The notes under the pieces: generated by a model
Told to the model about the DNA's origin: nothing
Databases searched by the model: none
Seen by the model: the letters and a program-made list of their open reading frames with translations, nothing else
Origin: Kribbella sp. NBC_00382
GTDB taxonomy: Bacteria; Actinomycetota; Actinomycetes; Propionibacteriales; Kribbellaceae
Length of the DNA stretch: 64,000 nt
Assembly (NCBI RefSeq): GCF_036067295.1
Contig: NZ_CP107954.1
Coordinates: 7,998,001-8,062,000, forward strand
Direction of reading: 5' to 3'
Position numbers and translations under genes: made by a program
Part shown: positions 32,998 through 42,398 of the stretch, piece after piece
How positions within the stretch are numbered: position 1 is the first letter of the stretch
Layout: each line of letters starts with the position of its first letter

Positions 32998-33252
32998 TCA
33001 GCGGCGCGGGCGCCGGTTGAACTCGTCGACGAAGTCGATGCGGACCGACTGCTCGGAGCTGAGCGCCCCGACCACGGTACGGATCGCCGTCGCCGTCCGG
33101 CCGTTGCGGCCGATCACCTTGCCGATGTCGTCGGGGTGCACGTGCACCTCGAGAGTGCGTCCACGCCGCAGGTTGCGCGACCGGACGCTGACCTCGTCAG
33201 GGTTGTCCACGATGCCTCGGACCAGGTGCTCGAGCGCCTCGGTCTCCATCAT
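32998..33252 (-). CDS. khpA: KH-domain RNA-binding protein KhpA
   Basis: An 84-residue single-KH protein. The GxxG RNA-binding loop is GRNG in VHPDDIGKVIGRNGRTATAIRT. Homologues bind RNA broadly and in Gram-positive bacteria act with KhpB in cell-wall synthesis and division. The start is ATG 33252 or the next ATG. It follows rpsP after 2 bp, which is the standard actinobacterial arrangement. Confidence 0.92.
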   Translation of the reverse strand: MMETEALEHLVRGIVDNPDEVSVRSRNLRRGRTLEVHVHPDDIGKVIGRNGRTATAIRTVVGALSSEQSVRIDFVDEFNRRPRR

Positions 33253-33254
33253 CG

Positions 33255-33773
33255 TCAGGCCTTGGCGTCGTCGGCCGGAGCCTCGGCGGCAACCTCAGCG
33301 GCCGGAGCCTCTTCGGTCTTCGCCTCGACGGCGTCGTCCTTCTTATCAGCCTTGGCCTCGGCCTTGTCAGCCTTCGGCTCCGCCTTCTTGGCGGCGGCCT
33401 TCTTGGTCGTGACGGCCTCGGTCTTCAGCGTGCCGTGCGCCTCGGCGAGGGCCTCGTTGAAGATCTCCTGCTTGTCGCGCTTGGGCTCCTTGACCCGCAG
33501 CGGCGCCGGGGCGTCGAGGCCCTTGAACTTCTGCCAGTCACCGCTGGCCTTGAAGATGGCCGCGACGGCCTCGGTCGGCTGCGCGCCGACGCCCAGCCAG
33601 TACTGCGCCCGGTCCGACTCGACGTGGATGAACGACGGCTCAGCCTTCGGGTTGTACTTGCCGATCTCCTCGATGGCGCGACCGTCACGCTTGGCGCGGG
33701 CGTCCATCACGACGATGCGGTAGTGCGGCGCACGCTTCTTGCCGATGCGCTTCAAACGGATCTTGACTGCCAC
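33255..33773 (-). CDS. rpsP: 30S ribosomal protein S16 with Lys/Ala/Glu-rich tail
   Basis: A 172-residue S16. VAVKIRLKRIGKKRAPHYRI and YNPKAEP are the conserved core, which occupies the first 85 or so residues. The rest is a charged tail made of KADKAEAKADKK and EAPAAEVAAEAP. GTG 33773 with GGGAGA upstream gives the standard N-terminus. It is first in rpsP-khpA-rimM-trmD. Confidence 0.95.
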   Translation of the reverse strand: MAVKIRLKRIGKKRAPHYRIVVMDARAKRDGRAIEEIGKYNPKAEPSFIHVESDRAQYWLGVGAQPTEAVAAIFKASGDWQKFKGLDAPAPLRVKEPKRDKQEIFNEALAEAHGTLKTEAVTTKKAAAKKAEPKADKAEAKADKKDDAVEAKTEEAPAAEVAAEAPADDAKA

Positions 33774-34020
33774 GTTTGTGGTGTCTCCCTCGGGATTCAT
33801 GTCTTGGTTGAGCGGCACACCGGCGTCGTGGGGACAACGGGTGACCACTCGGATGGGCCGAACCGGGACGTGGAGTTAGAGGGCTGCACGCGATCCGGAC
33901 GGACTCAGCCCATCATTCTGCCAGATCAGCCGCCCGGCGACCAATCCGCCCCAGCCCCGAAACGCCCGGGCGCGGGGTACGGGCTCTCAGGCGGCACGGA
34001 GTCGCCGGTACTACGGCCCG

Positions 34021-35364
34021 TCAGGCGCGGAACGCGGCCAGCTCGGGGAGCTGGTCGACGTACCCGTCGAGGAGCTGGTGAGCCGCCGTGACCGAGTCGA
34101 TCAAAGGGTGCCAGGCGAAGGCCCGGATCGCCGCCGAGCGGGAGCCGGAGGTAGCCGCCTCGATCGTCGAGCGTTCGACGGCCTTCACCGCGCAGACCAG
34201 CCCGGCCTGGTGGTCGGTGAACTGCGAGACGGTCACCGGCCGCGCGCCGTTGGCGTCGACCGTACAAGGGATCTCCACGACCGCATCCGCGTCCAGATGA
34301 TGCAGAGTGCCCCGATTGCGGACGTTCAGGATCAGCGATGCCCGCTCGTTGTGCGCGATCGCCCGCATCAGCGACAGCGCGACCTGCTCATACCCACCCG
34401 CTGACATGTCCCGCTCGTCGCGCTCCCCCGCGTCGGCGATCTCGCGACTCTCGACCATGTACGTCGATTCGCGCTCGGCCCGCGTCTTCTGCCACAACTC
34501 CAAGGCGTTGCCCGGCTGCTCCGCCGTCTCCGCATAGAACCGTGACTGCTGCTCCAGCAAGAACGTCCCCCGCGTCTGCTCCACCGCCTGTACCGCGGCC
34601 AGCGTCTCGCGAGCGAAGTAGTAATAGTGCAGATACTCGTTGGGGATCGACCCCAGCGACCGCAGCCACTCGACCCCGAAGAGCCGCCCCTCCTCGAAGT
34701 CGCCGAGCGCTGCCGGGTCAGCCAGCAACGCCGGCAGATGATCGACCCCACCCGACTCCAGTCCGCGAAGCCAGCCCAGATGGTTCAGCCCTGCGTAGTC
34801 GTAGAAGACCGACGAAGGGTCCAGCCCTAAGGACAGAGCGGCCCGGCGCCCGAGCCCGGACGGCGAGTCGCAGATCCCGATCACGCGATCACCCAGGTAC
34901 GGGATCATCGCCTCGGTCACCATCCCGGCCGGGTTGGTGAAGTTGATGACCCATGCCTCCGGCGCCAGCGCGGCGATCCGCTGGGCGATGGCGGTCGCCA
35001 CCGGCAACGTCCTCAACGCATAGGCGATCCCACCGGCACCGACGGTCTCCTGACCCAGTACGCCGAGATCGAGCGCGACCCGTTCGTCGATCGTGCGCCC
35101 TTCGAGCCCACCGACCCGGATCGCGGAGAAGACGAAATCGGCGCCCCGGATCGCCTCGTCGAGGTCGGTCGTCTCGGTCACCACCGGCGCATCGGAGTAC
35201 AGCGCGGCCTGCTGGCGGAGTACCGACCCGATCGATGCCAACCGCGAACGATCGGTGTCGTAGAGCACGACGGAGGTGATCCGGCCGTCGCCGCGATCGC
35301 CGAGCAATGCCTGATAAACAAGGGGAACCCGGAACCCGCCGCCCCCCAGAATGGTCAGTCTCAC
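34021..35364 (-). CDS. Glycoside hydrolase family 4 (6-phospho-beta-glucosidase-like)
   Basis: A 447-residue GH4 enzyme, a family that cleaves glycosides by an NAD+- and metal-dependent redox mechanism. RLTILGGGGFRVPL is the NAD+-binding loop; NFTNPAGMVTEA, ICDSPSGLG (metal-ligand Cys) and GLNHLGW (metal-ligand His) are diagnostic. Best-known relatives hydrolyse 6-phospho-beta-glucosides taken up by a PTS, but here uptake is by an ABC system, so a non-phosphorylated substrate is possible. GTG 35364 overlaps the regulator stop (GTGA). It reads away from the kinase and transporter genes. Confidence 0.9.
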   Translation of the reverse strand: MRLTILGGGGFRVPLVYQALLGDRGDGRITSVVLYDTDRSRLASIGSVLRQQAALYSDAPVVTETTDLDEAIRGADFVFSAIRVGGLEGRTIDERVALDLGVLGQETVGAGGIAYALRTLPVATAIAQRIAALAPEAWVINFTNPAGMVTEAMIPYLGDRVIGICDSPSGLGRRAALSLGLDPSSVFYDYAGLNHLGWLRGLESGGVDHLPALLADPAALGDFEEGRLFGVEWLRSLGSIPNEYLHYYYFARETLAAVQAVEQTRGTFLLEQQSRFYAETAEQPGNALELWQKTRAERESTYMVESREIADAGERDERDMSAGGYEQVALSLMRAIAHNERASLILNVRNRGTLHHLDADAVVEIPCTVDANGARPVTVSQFTDHQAGLVCAVKAVERSTIEAATSGSRSAAIRAFAWHPLIDSVTAAHQLLDGYVDQLPELAAFRA

Positions 35365-36113
35365 GCGAGCACCACCTCGACCCCTGCCTCGACTAGTTGG
35401 GCCCGGGTCGCCGGATCGGCGTCGGGCTCGGTCACCACCATGGAAAGTTCGGTCGGCTCGCACACCTTGGCGACGCCGTGGCCGGGGAACTTGGTCGCGT
35501 CGGCCAGCAGCACCACCCGGTCGGCGGCCTTGATCATCGCCCGCTTCACCGGTACTTCGATCATCGTGCTGTCCATCACCCGGCCGTCGGGGCGCACCCC
35601 GCTGGTACCGAGGAACAGCCAGTCGACATGGATCTGGCGCAGCGACTCCTCCGTCAGGTATCCGACGAGTGACCGGTAGCTGCGCCGGACGAAGCCGCCC
35701 AGGATGATCAGCTCGATCTGCTCGTCGTTCTGCAACTCCTCCAGGACGGCGAGGTTGCTCGTCACGACGGTCAGTGAGCGGCCGTGCAGCTGCTGGGCGA
35801 CGCGCAGCGCCGTAGTACCGATGTCGAGCAGCAGTGACTCGCCGTCTGCGACCAGGGCGGCCGCGCGGCGGGCGATCCGGTCCTTCTCCGTGGCGTGCAC
35901 GGCGCTGACCTCGGCGAACGGCTCGTCACCGCCGTCGACGGCGAGCGCTCCGCCGTACACCCGGGTCAGCCGGCCCTGCTCGTGCAGTTGCTCGAGATCG
36001 CGCCGGATCGTCGCCTCGCTGACCCCGAGCTGGGCAGCCAGCACTTTCACACCCCCGGCCCCGTCGGCCCGAAGCGCGCGAACGATCTGGTCCTGCCGCT
36101 GCTTTGGCAACAC
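35361..36113 (-). CDS. DeoR/GlpR-family sugar regulator
   Basis: A 250-residue DeoR-family regulator. An N-terminal winged helix (RQDQIVRALRADGAGGVKVLAAQLGVSEATIRRDLEQL) is followed by the DeoRC sugar-phosphate sensor domain with LLLDIGTTALRVAQQL and VTSNLAVLEEL. It probably represses the divergent kinase-transporter operon and its own operon until a sugar phosphate binds. Start is GTG 36113. It is coupled to the GH4 gene. Confidence 0.92.
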   Translation of the reverse strand: MLPKQRQDQIVRALRADGAGGVKVLAAQLGVSEATIRRDLEQLHEQGRLTRVYGGALAVDGGDEPFAEVSAVHATEKDRIARRAAALVADGESLLLDIGTTALRVAQQLHGRSLTVVTSNLAVLEELQNDEQIELIILGGFVRRSYRSLVGYLTEESLRQIHVDWLFLGTSGVRPDGRVMDSTMIEVPVKRAMIKAADRVVLLADATKFPGHGVAKVCEPTELSMVVTEPDADPATRAQLVEAGVEVVLA

Positions 36114-36129
36114 ACGGAGACGGTATCAC

Positions 36130-36181
36130 GCAAACTCCGTCACACTCGCGCATCAATTTGCAGAGGTATTGCGTAGTTTGC
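36130..36181. promoter_or_regulatory. Operator candidate in the divergent DeoR/PfkB promoter
   Basis: GCAAACT (36130-36136) and AGTTTGC (36175-36181) are inverted 7-bp copies 38 bp apart, in the 125-bp gap between the regulator and the kinase. A related ATTTGC sits between them. They suit half-sites for the adjacent DeoR protein. The spacing would imply looping or two dimers. Confidence 0.4.
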
Positions 36182-36238
36182 TCAAACGATCCACACTGGC
36201 TGCACGAATTTGAGCGACCCTGCAGGAGTGTGCTGCTG

Positions 36239-37231
36239 ATGAGTGAGCTGGACGTGGTGGTGTCCGGCCTGGTCTTCCACGACCTGGTGCTCGGGCTGCC
36301 GTCTGCGCCGCGCCCCGGCACCGAGGTCTGGGCGGACGCCTCCGCCGAGAGCCCGGGCGGGATCGCCAACTTCGCGGTCGCGCTGGCCCGGCTCGGGCTG
36401 CGCACCGGACTGGCCGCGACCTTCGGCGCCGACGATCTCGGCGGCCGGCTCTGGGACCGGCTGACGCAGGGCGAAGGCATCGATCTGACCCTCTCCCGCA
36501 AGCTCGACGGCTGGCAGACCCCCCTCACGGTGGCCCTTGCCTACGACAACGACCGGGCACTGGTCACCAGGGGTACCCCTCCCCCACTGTCGGCCGACGA
36601 GCTGCTCACCACGCCGCCGGCGGCCAGGGCCGTCGCCGCTCACATCGGTCCCTGGCCGAACGAGTGGCTCGCCAAGGCCCGGGCGGCCGGCAGCGTGGTC
36701 TTCGCCGACGTCGGCTGGGACCCCACCGAGCAGTGGGACCCCGCAGTACTCGACCAACTGGAGCACTGCGACGTGTTCCTCCCTAATGCGGGCGAGGCGA
36801 TGAGTTACACCCGCACGAGTACGCCGACCGAGGCGCTCGAGCGGCTGGCCGAGAAGGTACCCCTGGTGGTCGTCTCCGACGGCGCCAACGGAGCACTCGC
36901 GCTCGACGCGGGCTCCGGCGAGCGGGTCGTAGTACCGGCCGTACAGGTCTCGGCGGCGGACACCACCGGGGCGGGTGATGTGTTCGCCGCCGGGTTCATC
37001 GCGGCGACCCTGTGGGAGCTCCCACTCGCGGAGCGCCTCAGGTTCGCCGCACTCGCCGCGGCGCTGTCCGTCACCAAGCTGGGCGGCGCCGACGCGGCCC
37101 CGACCTGGGCCGACCTCAGGGCCTGGCACCAGCAGCACCCAACAGAACAATCTCTTTCAGGTCAATCCCTTGCCGCGCTGATCAGCGCACACTTCGGTCC
37201 CGCACCGCTGCGCGACCAGTCAGGAAGGTAG
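36239..37231 (+). CDS. PfkB-family carbohydrate kinase
   Basis: A 330-residue ribokinase-family sugar kinase. ESPGGIANFAVALARLGLRT is the N-terminal signature and ADTTGAGDVFAAGF is the C-terminal one with the catalytic Asp. The substrate may be a sugar released by the GH4 enzyme or imported by the transporter; ribose, fructose, adenosine and 2-keto-3-deoxygluconate kinases cannot be told apart here. ATG 36239 with AGGAG upstream is chosen. The solute-binding protein gene begins 4 bp after its stop. Confidence 0.9.
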   Translation: MSELDVVVSGLVFHDLVLGLPSAPRPGTEVWADASAESPGGIANFAVALARLGLRTGLAATFGADDLGGRLWDRLTQGEGIDLTLSRKLDGWQTPLTVALAYDNDRALVTRGTPPPLSADELLTTPPAARAVAAHIGPWPNEWLAKARAAGSVVFADVGWDPTEQWDPAVLDQLEHCDVFLPNAGEAMSYTRTSTPTEALERLAEKVPLVVVSDGANGALALDAGSGERVVVPAVQVSAADTTGAGDVFAAGFIAATLWELPLAERLRFAALAAALSVTKLGGADAAPTWADLRAWHQQHPTEQSLSGQSLAALISAHFGPAPLRDQSGR

Positions 37232-37235
37232 AACC

Positions 37236-38522
37236 ATGGAGCTATCCCGTCGGACGCTGCTCGCCGGAGGCTTCGCGGCCATGCTCGGCAGCACAGTCGT
37301 CGGCTGCTCGTCGAGCATCAACACCGGCTCGACCAAGAAGAACGCGACCGGCAACATCGCGCTCTGGTGCTGGCCGGGCGGCCTGGGCAAGTCGGTCCTG
37401 GACGACACGATCGCGCACTTCCCCGACCAGCACATCAAGTACTCCGAGGTCGGCGGCGACTTCAAGCAGAAGCTGCTCACCACCTTCAACGGCGGGACGT
37501 CGATCCCCGACATCACCGGCGTCAAGGGTGAGGACATCGCCTCCCTGCTGCCGCAGGCCGACCGGTTCGTCGACCTGAAGACGATCGGCGCCGACTCGAT
37601 CCTGGGCGACTACCTGGAGTGGAAGGTCAAGCAGGCCACCACGTTGGACGGCAAGGTGATCGGCATCCCGATCGACATCGGGCCGACCGCGCTGTTCTAC
37701 CGCGAGGACGTCTTCACCGCCGGCGGGCTGCCCGGCGACCCGGCCAAGGTGGCCGAGCAGCTGAAGACCTGGGACGACTTCCTGGCCGCCGGTGTCGAGC
37801 TGAAGAAGTCCAACCCGAAGGCGCCGATCGTCGCCGACGCCACCGACCTGTACGGCACGATCGTCAATCAGGGCACGGCGCGGTACATCGACAAGGACAA
37901 CAAGTTCATCGGCGACCAGGACCACATCCGCAGGGCGTGGGACATCGCGGTGAAGGCGGTCACGCTGAAGGTCGACGGCAAGGTGCTGGGCGGTTCGGCG
38001 GACTGGAACGCCGGCCTCGACCAGGGCACGGTGCCGACCATCGTCGGCGCGGCCTGGGTCGCACTGGACATCAAGTCCGCGTGCAAGACGAGCGTCGGCA
38101 AGTGGCGGGTCGCCGCGACGCCGAGCGGCCCGGCCAACTTCGGCGGCTCCTTCCTCACCATCACCAAGAACGCCGCCGATCCGGCCGCCGCGCTCGAGGT
38201 GATCAAGTACATGCTGAGCCCGGACAACCAGGCCAAGGCGTTCGCGGACGCGCAGATCTTCCCGTCCGCGCCGGCCGCCTACGACAAGCCGCAGCTCAAG
38301 GCGGCCGACCCGTTCTTCGGTGGGCAGGTGCCGATCGAGGTCTTCGGCCCGGCGGCGAAGGCGATCCCGATCGCGTACGAGGCTCCCCTCGACAGCGCAC
38401 TCGCCACCCCGTTCACCGACGGGCTCAAGCTCGTCCAGGCCGGCAAGAAGACGTCGGACGCGGCCTGGGCGGAGGCCGTCTCGAAGGCGAAGCAGATCGG
38501 CAAGCGTCAGGGCGTGCAGTGA
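37236..38522 (+). CDS. Sugar ABC transporter substrate-binding lipoprotein
   Basis: A 428-residue family 1 extracellular solute-binding protein. The N-terminus has a twin-Arg motif (SRRTLLAGGFAAML) and a lipobox TVVGC with the modified Cys at 25, so it is probably a Tat-exported lipoprotein. The body is typical of CUT1 sugar transporters (GNIALWCWPGG, YYGDAV-like binding segments, and YMLSPDNQAKAFA near the end). It delivers an oligo- or monosaccharide to the two permeases that follow. Its stop overlaps the next start by 4 bp. Confidence 0.92.
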   Translation: MELSRRTLLAGGFAAMLGSTVVGCSSSINTGSTKKNATGNIALWCWPGGLGKSVLDDTIAHFPDQHIKYSEVGGDFKQKLLTTFNGGTSIPDITGVKGEDIASLLPQADRFVDLKTIGADSILGDYLEWKVKQATTLDGKVIGIPIDIGPTALFYREDVFTAGGLPGDPAKVAEQLKTWDDFLAAGVELKKSNPKAPIVADATDLYGTIVNQGTARYIDKDNKFIGDQDHIRRAWDIAVKAVTLKVDGKVLGGSADWNAGLDQGTVPTIVGAAWVALDIKSACKTSVGKWRVAATPSGPANFGGSFLTITKNAADPAAALEVIKYMLSPDNQAKAFADAQIFPSAPAAYDKPQLKAADPFFGGQVPIEVFGPAAKAIPIAYEAPLDSALATPFTDGLKLVQAGKKTSDAAWAEAVSKAKQIGKRQGVQ

Positions 38523-39451
38523 CTCTGACCGCGACAGCCCCCAGCAGACCGGCCGGTACTACGAAACCGCGGCGCCGGCGCAGCATCCGGTCGTACTGGC
38601 GCTTCTACCTGGCGCTGTCGCCGTTCTACGTGATCTTCATCGTCTTCGGGCTGTACCCGGTCGCGTCGACGATCCTGCTCGCGTTCCAGAAGTGGGACGG
38701 CCTCGGCCCGCGGACGATGGTCGGGTTCCAGAACTTCCGCTTCCTGGCCGAGGACAGCACGTTCTGGCTCGCGCTGTGGAACACGGTCGTGCTGTTCGTC
38801 ATGTCGACCGTGCCCACGCTGGTGATCGCGATGGCGCTCGCGGTGATGCTGCATTCGGCGGTCCGGTTCAAGGGCGTCTACCGGATCGCGTACTTCATCC
38901 CGAACATCACCTCGCTGGTGGCGGCGGCGATCTTCTTCGCCGCTGTCTTCAGCACGAACTTCGGCCTGATCAACTCGATCCTGCGGTCCCTCGGGCTGCC
39001 GACCGAGGACTGGCTGCGACAACCGTGGGGGATCAAGATCGCGATCTCCACGATGATCGTGTGGCAGTGGGCCGGGTACAACACGATCATCTATCTGGCC
39101 GGGTTGCAGGCGATCCCGACCGAGCAGTACGAGGCCGCGAAGGTCGACGGCGCCGGACCGTTCCGGACGTTCTTCTTGATCACGCTGCCGCAGCTCCGGC
39201 CGGTCGTGCTGTTCACGGTGATCATGTCGACGATCGGCGGGCTGCAGACCTTCACGGAGCCACAGGTGATGGTCGGCAACACCGGTGGTACCGGGCAGAG
39301 CGGCATGACGGTGGTCATGTACTTCTACCAACAGGCCTTCTTCGCCAACGACTACGGGTACGCCGGGGCGATCGCGTTGAGCATCTTCATGCTGGTGCTG
39401 CTCTTCACGGCGATCAACTGGAAGCTGCTCGGCGGAAGGGGACGCCAGTGA
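38519..39451 (+). CDS. Sugar ABC transporter permease (MalF-type)
   Basis: A 310-residue membrane protein with about six hydrophobic helices. The ATPase-coupling loop is EQYEAAKVDGAGPFRTFFLITLPQLRP (EAA motif). Start GTG 38519 overlaps the preceding stop; the frame is open upstream but that is the binding-protein gene read in another frame. It pairs with the MalG-type permease downstream. Confidence 0.93.
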   Translation: MTLTATAPSRPAGTTKPRRRRSIRSYWRFYLALSPFYVIFIVFGLYPVASTILLAFQKWDGLGPRTMVGFQNFRFLAEDSTFWLALWNTVVLFVMSTVPTLVIAMALAVMLHSAVRFKGVYRIAYFIPNITSLVAAAIFFAAVFSTNFGLINSILRSLGLPTEDWLRQPWGIKIAISTMIVWQWAGYNTIIYLAGLQAIPTEQYEAAKVDGAGPFRTFFLITLPQLRPVVLFTVIMSTIGGLQTFTEPQVMVGNTGGTGQSGMTVVMYFYQQAFFANDYGYAGAIALSIFMLVLLFTAINWKLLGGRGRQ

Positions 39452-40278
39452 AATCGCGGATTCGTTGGCCTGGGCTGATCATGCATGTGGTGCTGGCGAT
39501 CGCGGGGCTGCTGTGCCTGTTCCCGTTCTATTGGACGCTGGTGATGGCGACCAATACGACGTCGGACATCTATCGGTACCCGCCGAAGTTCACCTTCGGG
39601 TCGCAGCTCGACGACAACATCCACGAAGTCCTGCAGAACGTTGCGTTCTTCTCGTCGATGGCGAACACGCTGGTGGTGGCGGTCTCGACGACATTGCTGG
39701 TGCTGTTCTTCGATTCGCTGGCGGCGTTCACGTTCGCGAAGTTCCGGTTCCCGGGGCGGAACGCGTTGTTCGTGATCCTGCTGGCGACGATGCTGCTGCC
39801 GGCGCAGCTGGGCGCGGTACCGCAGTTCCAGACGATGGCGGCGTTCGGCTGGGTCGGGTCGTTGAAGGCGCTGATCATCCCGGCGTCGGCGAACGCGTTC
39901 GGGATCTTCTGGTTGCGGCAGTACTTCCAGAACTCGATCCACGACGAGTTGGTGGAGGCGGCGACGCTCGATGGCTGCGGGTTCTTCGGGATCTACCGGA
40001 ATGTGGCGTTGCCGTCGGCGCGGCCGGCCTTGGCGTTCCTCGGGATCTTCACCTTCGTGGCTTCGTGGAACGACTACTTCTGGCCGTTGATCGTGCTCAC
40101 CAATCCCGATCACCTGACGCTGCAGGTGGCGTTGTCGTCGCTGAACCGCAGCCACGGGGTCGACTACAGCATGGTGATGACGGGTGCGCTGATGGCGATG
40201 GTGCCGCTGATCATCGTCTTCGTGATCTTCGCCCGGCAGTTCATCAAGGGCGCGACAGAAGGAGCTATTCGAGGATGA
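39448..40278 (+). CDS. Sugar ABC transporter permease (MalG-type)
   Basis: A 276-residue permease with six helices and the EAA loop DELVEAATLDGCGFFGIYRNVALPSARP. GTG 39448 overlaps the preceding stop. No ATPase gene follows, as in many actinobacterial CUT1 systems that share the multitask ATPase MsiK. Its last 14 bp overlap the 3' end of the caspase-like gene on the other strand. Confidence 0.93.
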   Translation: MKSRIRWPGLIMHVVLAIAGLLCLFPFYWTLVMATNTTSDIYRYPPKFTFGSQLDDNIHEVLQNVAFFSSMANTLVVAVSTTLLVLFFDSLAAFTFAKFRFPGRNALFVILLATMLLPAQLGAVPQFQTMAAFGWVGSLKALIIPASANAFGIFWLRQYFQNSIHDELVEAATLDGCGFFGIYRNVALPSARPALAFLGIFTFVASWNDYFWPLIVLTNPDHLTLQVALSSLNRSHGVDYSMVMTGALMAMVPLIIVFVIFARQFIKGATEGAIRG

Positions 40279-42229
40279 ATGGGCGGCGGGTTGCGTAGGC
40301 GACTCCGGCGATGACGAGCAGGTTGCCGAACAGACCGGCGAGCAGGTCGGACGCCGACTTGCCTTCGGTCAACGCCGGTACCGCGGCGACCATGCTGATG
40401 ACGGCGTAGGTGACCGCGGTGGCGGTGAGCCAGCTCCTGGTCCGCGCCTCGATGGCGGCGATGGCGAGCCAGCCGAGCGCCACGATGACGAACGGCTCCA
40501 GCAGGGCGAGCTTGGTGACGGTGGAGAAGGAGATGCCGTCGTTGTGCTGGACCAACGTCCCCAGCAACAAAACGATGCCACCAGCAACGATCAACGCGAA
40601 GGCGGGCGCCCGGACCGGCCACGGTCGCGGCTGTGGTTTGAGCACGACGACGATGGCCACCGCCAGGATGAGCGCGACGAAGCCGGCGACGAGCCACTCG
40701 GCGGTCTCCTCCGCGGCCAGCCCGCCGGCCAGGAACAGGAAGGCATCCTCGCCGATCGACAGGACCGCACCCAGCGCGATGCCCATCGCAACCGGCATCC
40801 ACCGCGCCGCCAGACCCGCGGCCAGCACGACGACCGAGGCAAGAATCTCCGGATCGAACCAACTCCGGTAAACCCGCCACCCGGTATTCGAGTCATCCGA
40901 CCAGATCCGCCGAGAATCAACAGCCCCCGGCCAGTTGACGATCACCAGCACCACCGCCCCCACCACCAAAACAACAACCACCCACCACGGAACCACCGAG
41001 GATGCCGGTGCCGCCGCCGCGGGTGCTGGAGTCGCCGCCGCGGCGGGTGGCGTGGTCGTCGAGGCAGGTTTGGGGAGGGGGTGGGCGTTGGCTAGGTCTC
41101 GTAGTGCCTGTTGGTTGCGTTGGGCCTTTGCGTGTTGCTGGGCGGCGTACGAAGGTGGTGGTGCGGGCGGAGCAGCGGCGGGCGCGGCTGCCGGCGGTAC
41201 GGGCTTGTTGGGCTGGGCTGAGCCTCGTACTAGGTCTTGTAGGGCGGGTGGGGTGTCGGTCAGCGCTCGGGTGGCGGCTTCGGAGACCTTGCGGCTGTCG
41301 TCGTTCGTCAGTTGTGTGAGGGCTTGGTAGGCGGCAAGAGCCAGGCCCTGGTCCTCGCTGGTGAGGCGTTCGCGGAGGTAGTCGACTACGCCGAAGCGGG
41401 CGGCCGACAGGGGGCTTGCCATCGCTTCGAGCAGCTCGGGAGCCAGTAGCCGCGGGGTGATTCTGTTGGAGCGGGCGATCAGGAGTTCGCCTTGGGAGCC
41501 GAAGGTCCACATCTGGGGATTCTGGTTCGGGGTGATGCGGTGGACCTGGTCCGTCACGTAGCCGACCAGTTCGGTGAGGCCTACCCAGCCGTCGCCGTCC
41601 TTGTCCGCATCGCCGGACTTGAGGCCGTCCACGACAGCACTGGTGAAGACGGACGGCTTCGGCGTACCGGCAGCCAACTGCCCATCCTCGAAGGCGTACT
41701 CCATCGCGCTCGACGCAGTGACGACCACCCGCCCGCGCCCGCCACCAACCCGATCCTGACCGGCGAACGCGTCGCGCACCTGCGCCTCACCCGTCGCGCG
41801 CACAACCAGTCCGCGCGGGAATGCACCGCCGTAGCAACAATCCAGGAACAACGCGATCCGCTGCGCCCGACTGTCTGCCATCTGCCGGTTCACGAAGTCC
41901 GCGGCAACCGCCGTCGACGCCAGCCGCGTCGGCTTGGTATCCGCGACCGCCAGGAACAACTCACCGGCCGCGTTCTTCACCCCGTGGCAGGAGAAATGCA
42001 GCAACAGCAGATCCTCCGGCGACCGATCCGAGAAGAAGTCCTCGACGGCGTACCGGATCGTCTGCGCCGACTCGTTCTGCAACACCCGCACGTCGAACCC
42101 GCCGACCTCCGGATCCCCCAGTACGCCGGCCAGCGCAGCCGCATCCCGGGCCGGCGCCATCAGCCGGCTCAACCCGGGATCGTTGTACTCCGCGTTCGCG
42201 ATCACCAACGCGATCCGCGCCCCACCCAT
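40265..42229 (-). CDS. Membrane-anchored caspase-like (C14) peptidase
   Basis: A 654-residue protein. Residues 1 to about 260 are a caspase/metacaspase-like domain: MGGARIALVIANAEYND opens it, His82 is in HFSCHGVKN, and Cys132 in LFLDCCYGG. An EF-hand-like calcium loop (DADKDGDGWVGLTE) follows, as in other actinobacterial caspase homologues. A helical repeat region (about 270-350) and a Pro/Ala-rich linker lead to a C-terminal membrane domain with about seven helices. The polypeptide is thus a protease tethered to the membrane on the cytoplasmic side. ATG 42229 has GGGGAGGG upstream. Such proteases are often effectors of regulated cell death or phage defence; that role is inferred. Confidence 0.88.
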   Translation of the reverse strand: MGGARIALVIANAEYNDPGLSRLMAPARDAAALAGVLGDPEVGGFDVRVLQNESAQTIRYAVEDFFSDRSPEDLLLLHFSCHGVKNAAGELFLAVADTKPTRLASTAVAADFVNRQMADSRAQRIALFLDCCYGGAFPRGLVVRATGEAQVRDAFAGQDRVGGGRGRVVVTASSAMEYAFEDGQLAAGTPKPSVFTSAVVDGLKSGDADKDGDGWVGLTELVGYVTDQVHRITPNQNPQMWTFGSQGELLIARSNRITPRLLAPELLEAMASPLSAARFGVVDYLRERLTSEDQGLALAAYQALTQLTNDDSRKVSEAATRALTDTPPALQDLVRGSAQPNKPVPPAAAPAAAPPAPPPSYAAQQHAKAQRNQQALRDLANAHPLPKPASTTTPPAAAATPAPAAAAPASSVVPWWVVVVLVVGAVVLVIVNWPGAVDSRRIWSDDSNTGWRVYRSWFDPEILASVVVLAAGLAARWMPVAMGIALGAVLSIGEDAFLFLAGGLAAEETAEWLVAGFVALILAVAIVVVLKPQPRPWPVRAPAFALIVAGGIVLLLGTLVQHNDGISFSTVTKLALLEPFVIVALGWLAIAAIEARTRSWLTATAVTYAVISMVAAVPALTEGKSASDLLAGLFGNLLVIAGVAYATRRPFILE

Positions 42230-42398
42230 GTCAAGCCCTCCCCGTCCCCCTCCCCAGGTCGACACTCCAACAATGCGCCGGTGTCAGCCTCGACCACAAG
42301 GCGTGACGCCTGTCCGAGCCAGGAAGGGGCCGAGGCGGGCTCCGGGCGAACTAAGCTGCGGGAACCGTTTGGTGCAGGGGTTACGTCGGAGGGGCGTC

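Noticed and set aside
42230..42398. Additional small gene between the caspase and NfeD-like genes
   Set aside because: No frame of reasonable length with a ribosome site is visible; the stretch probably holds only the divergent promoters.
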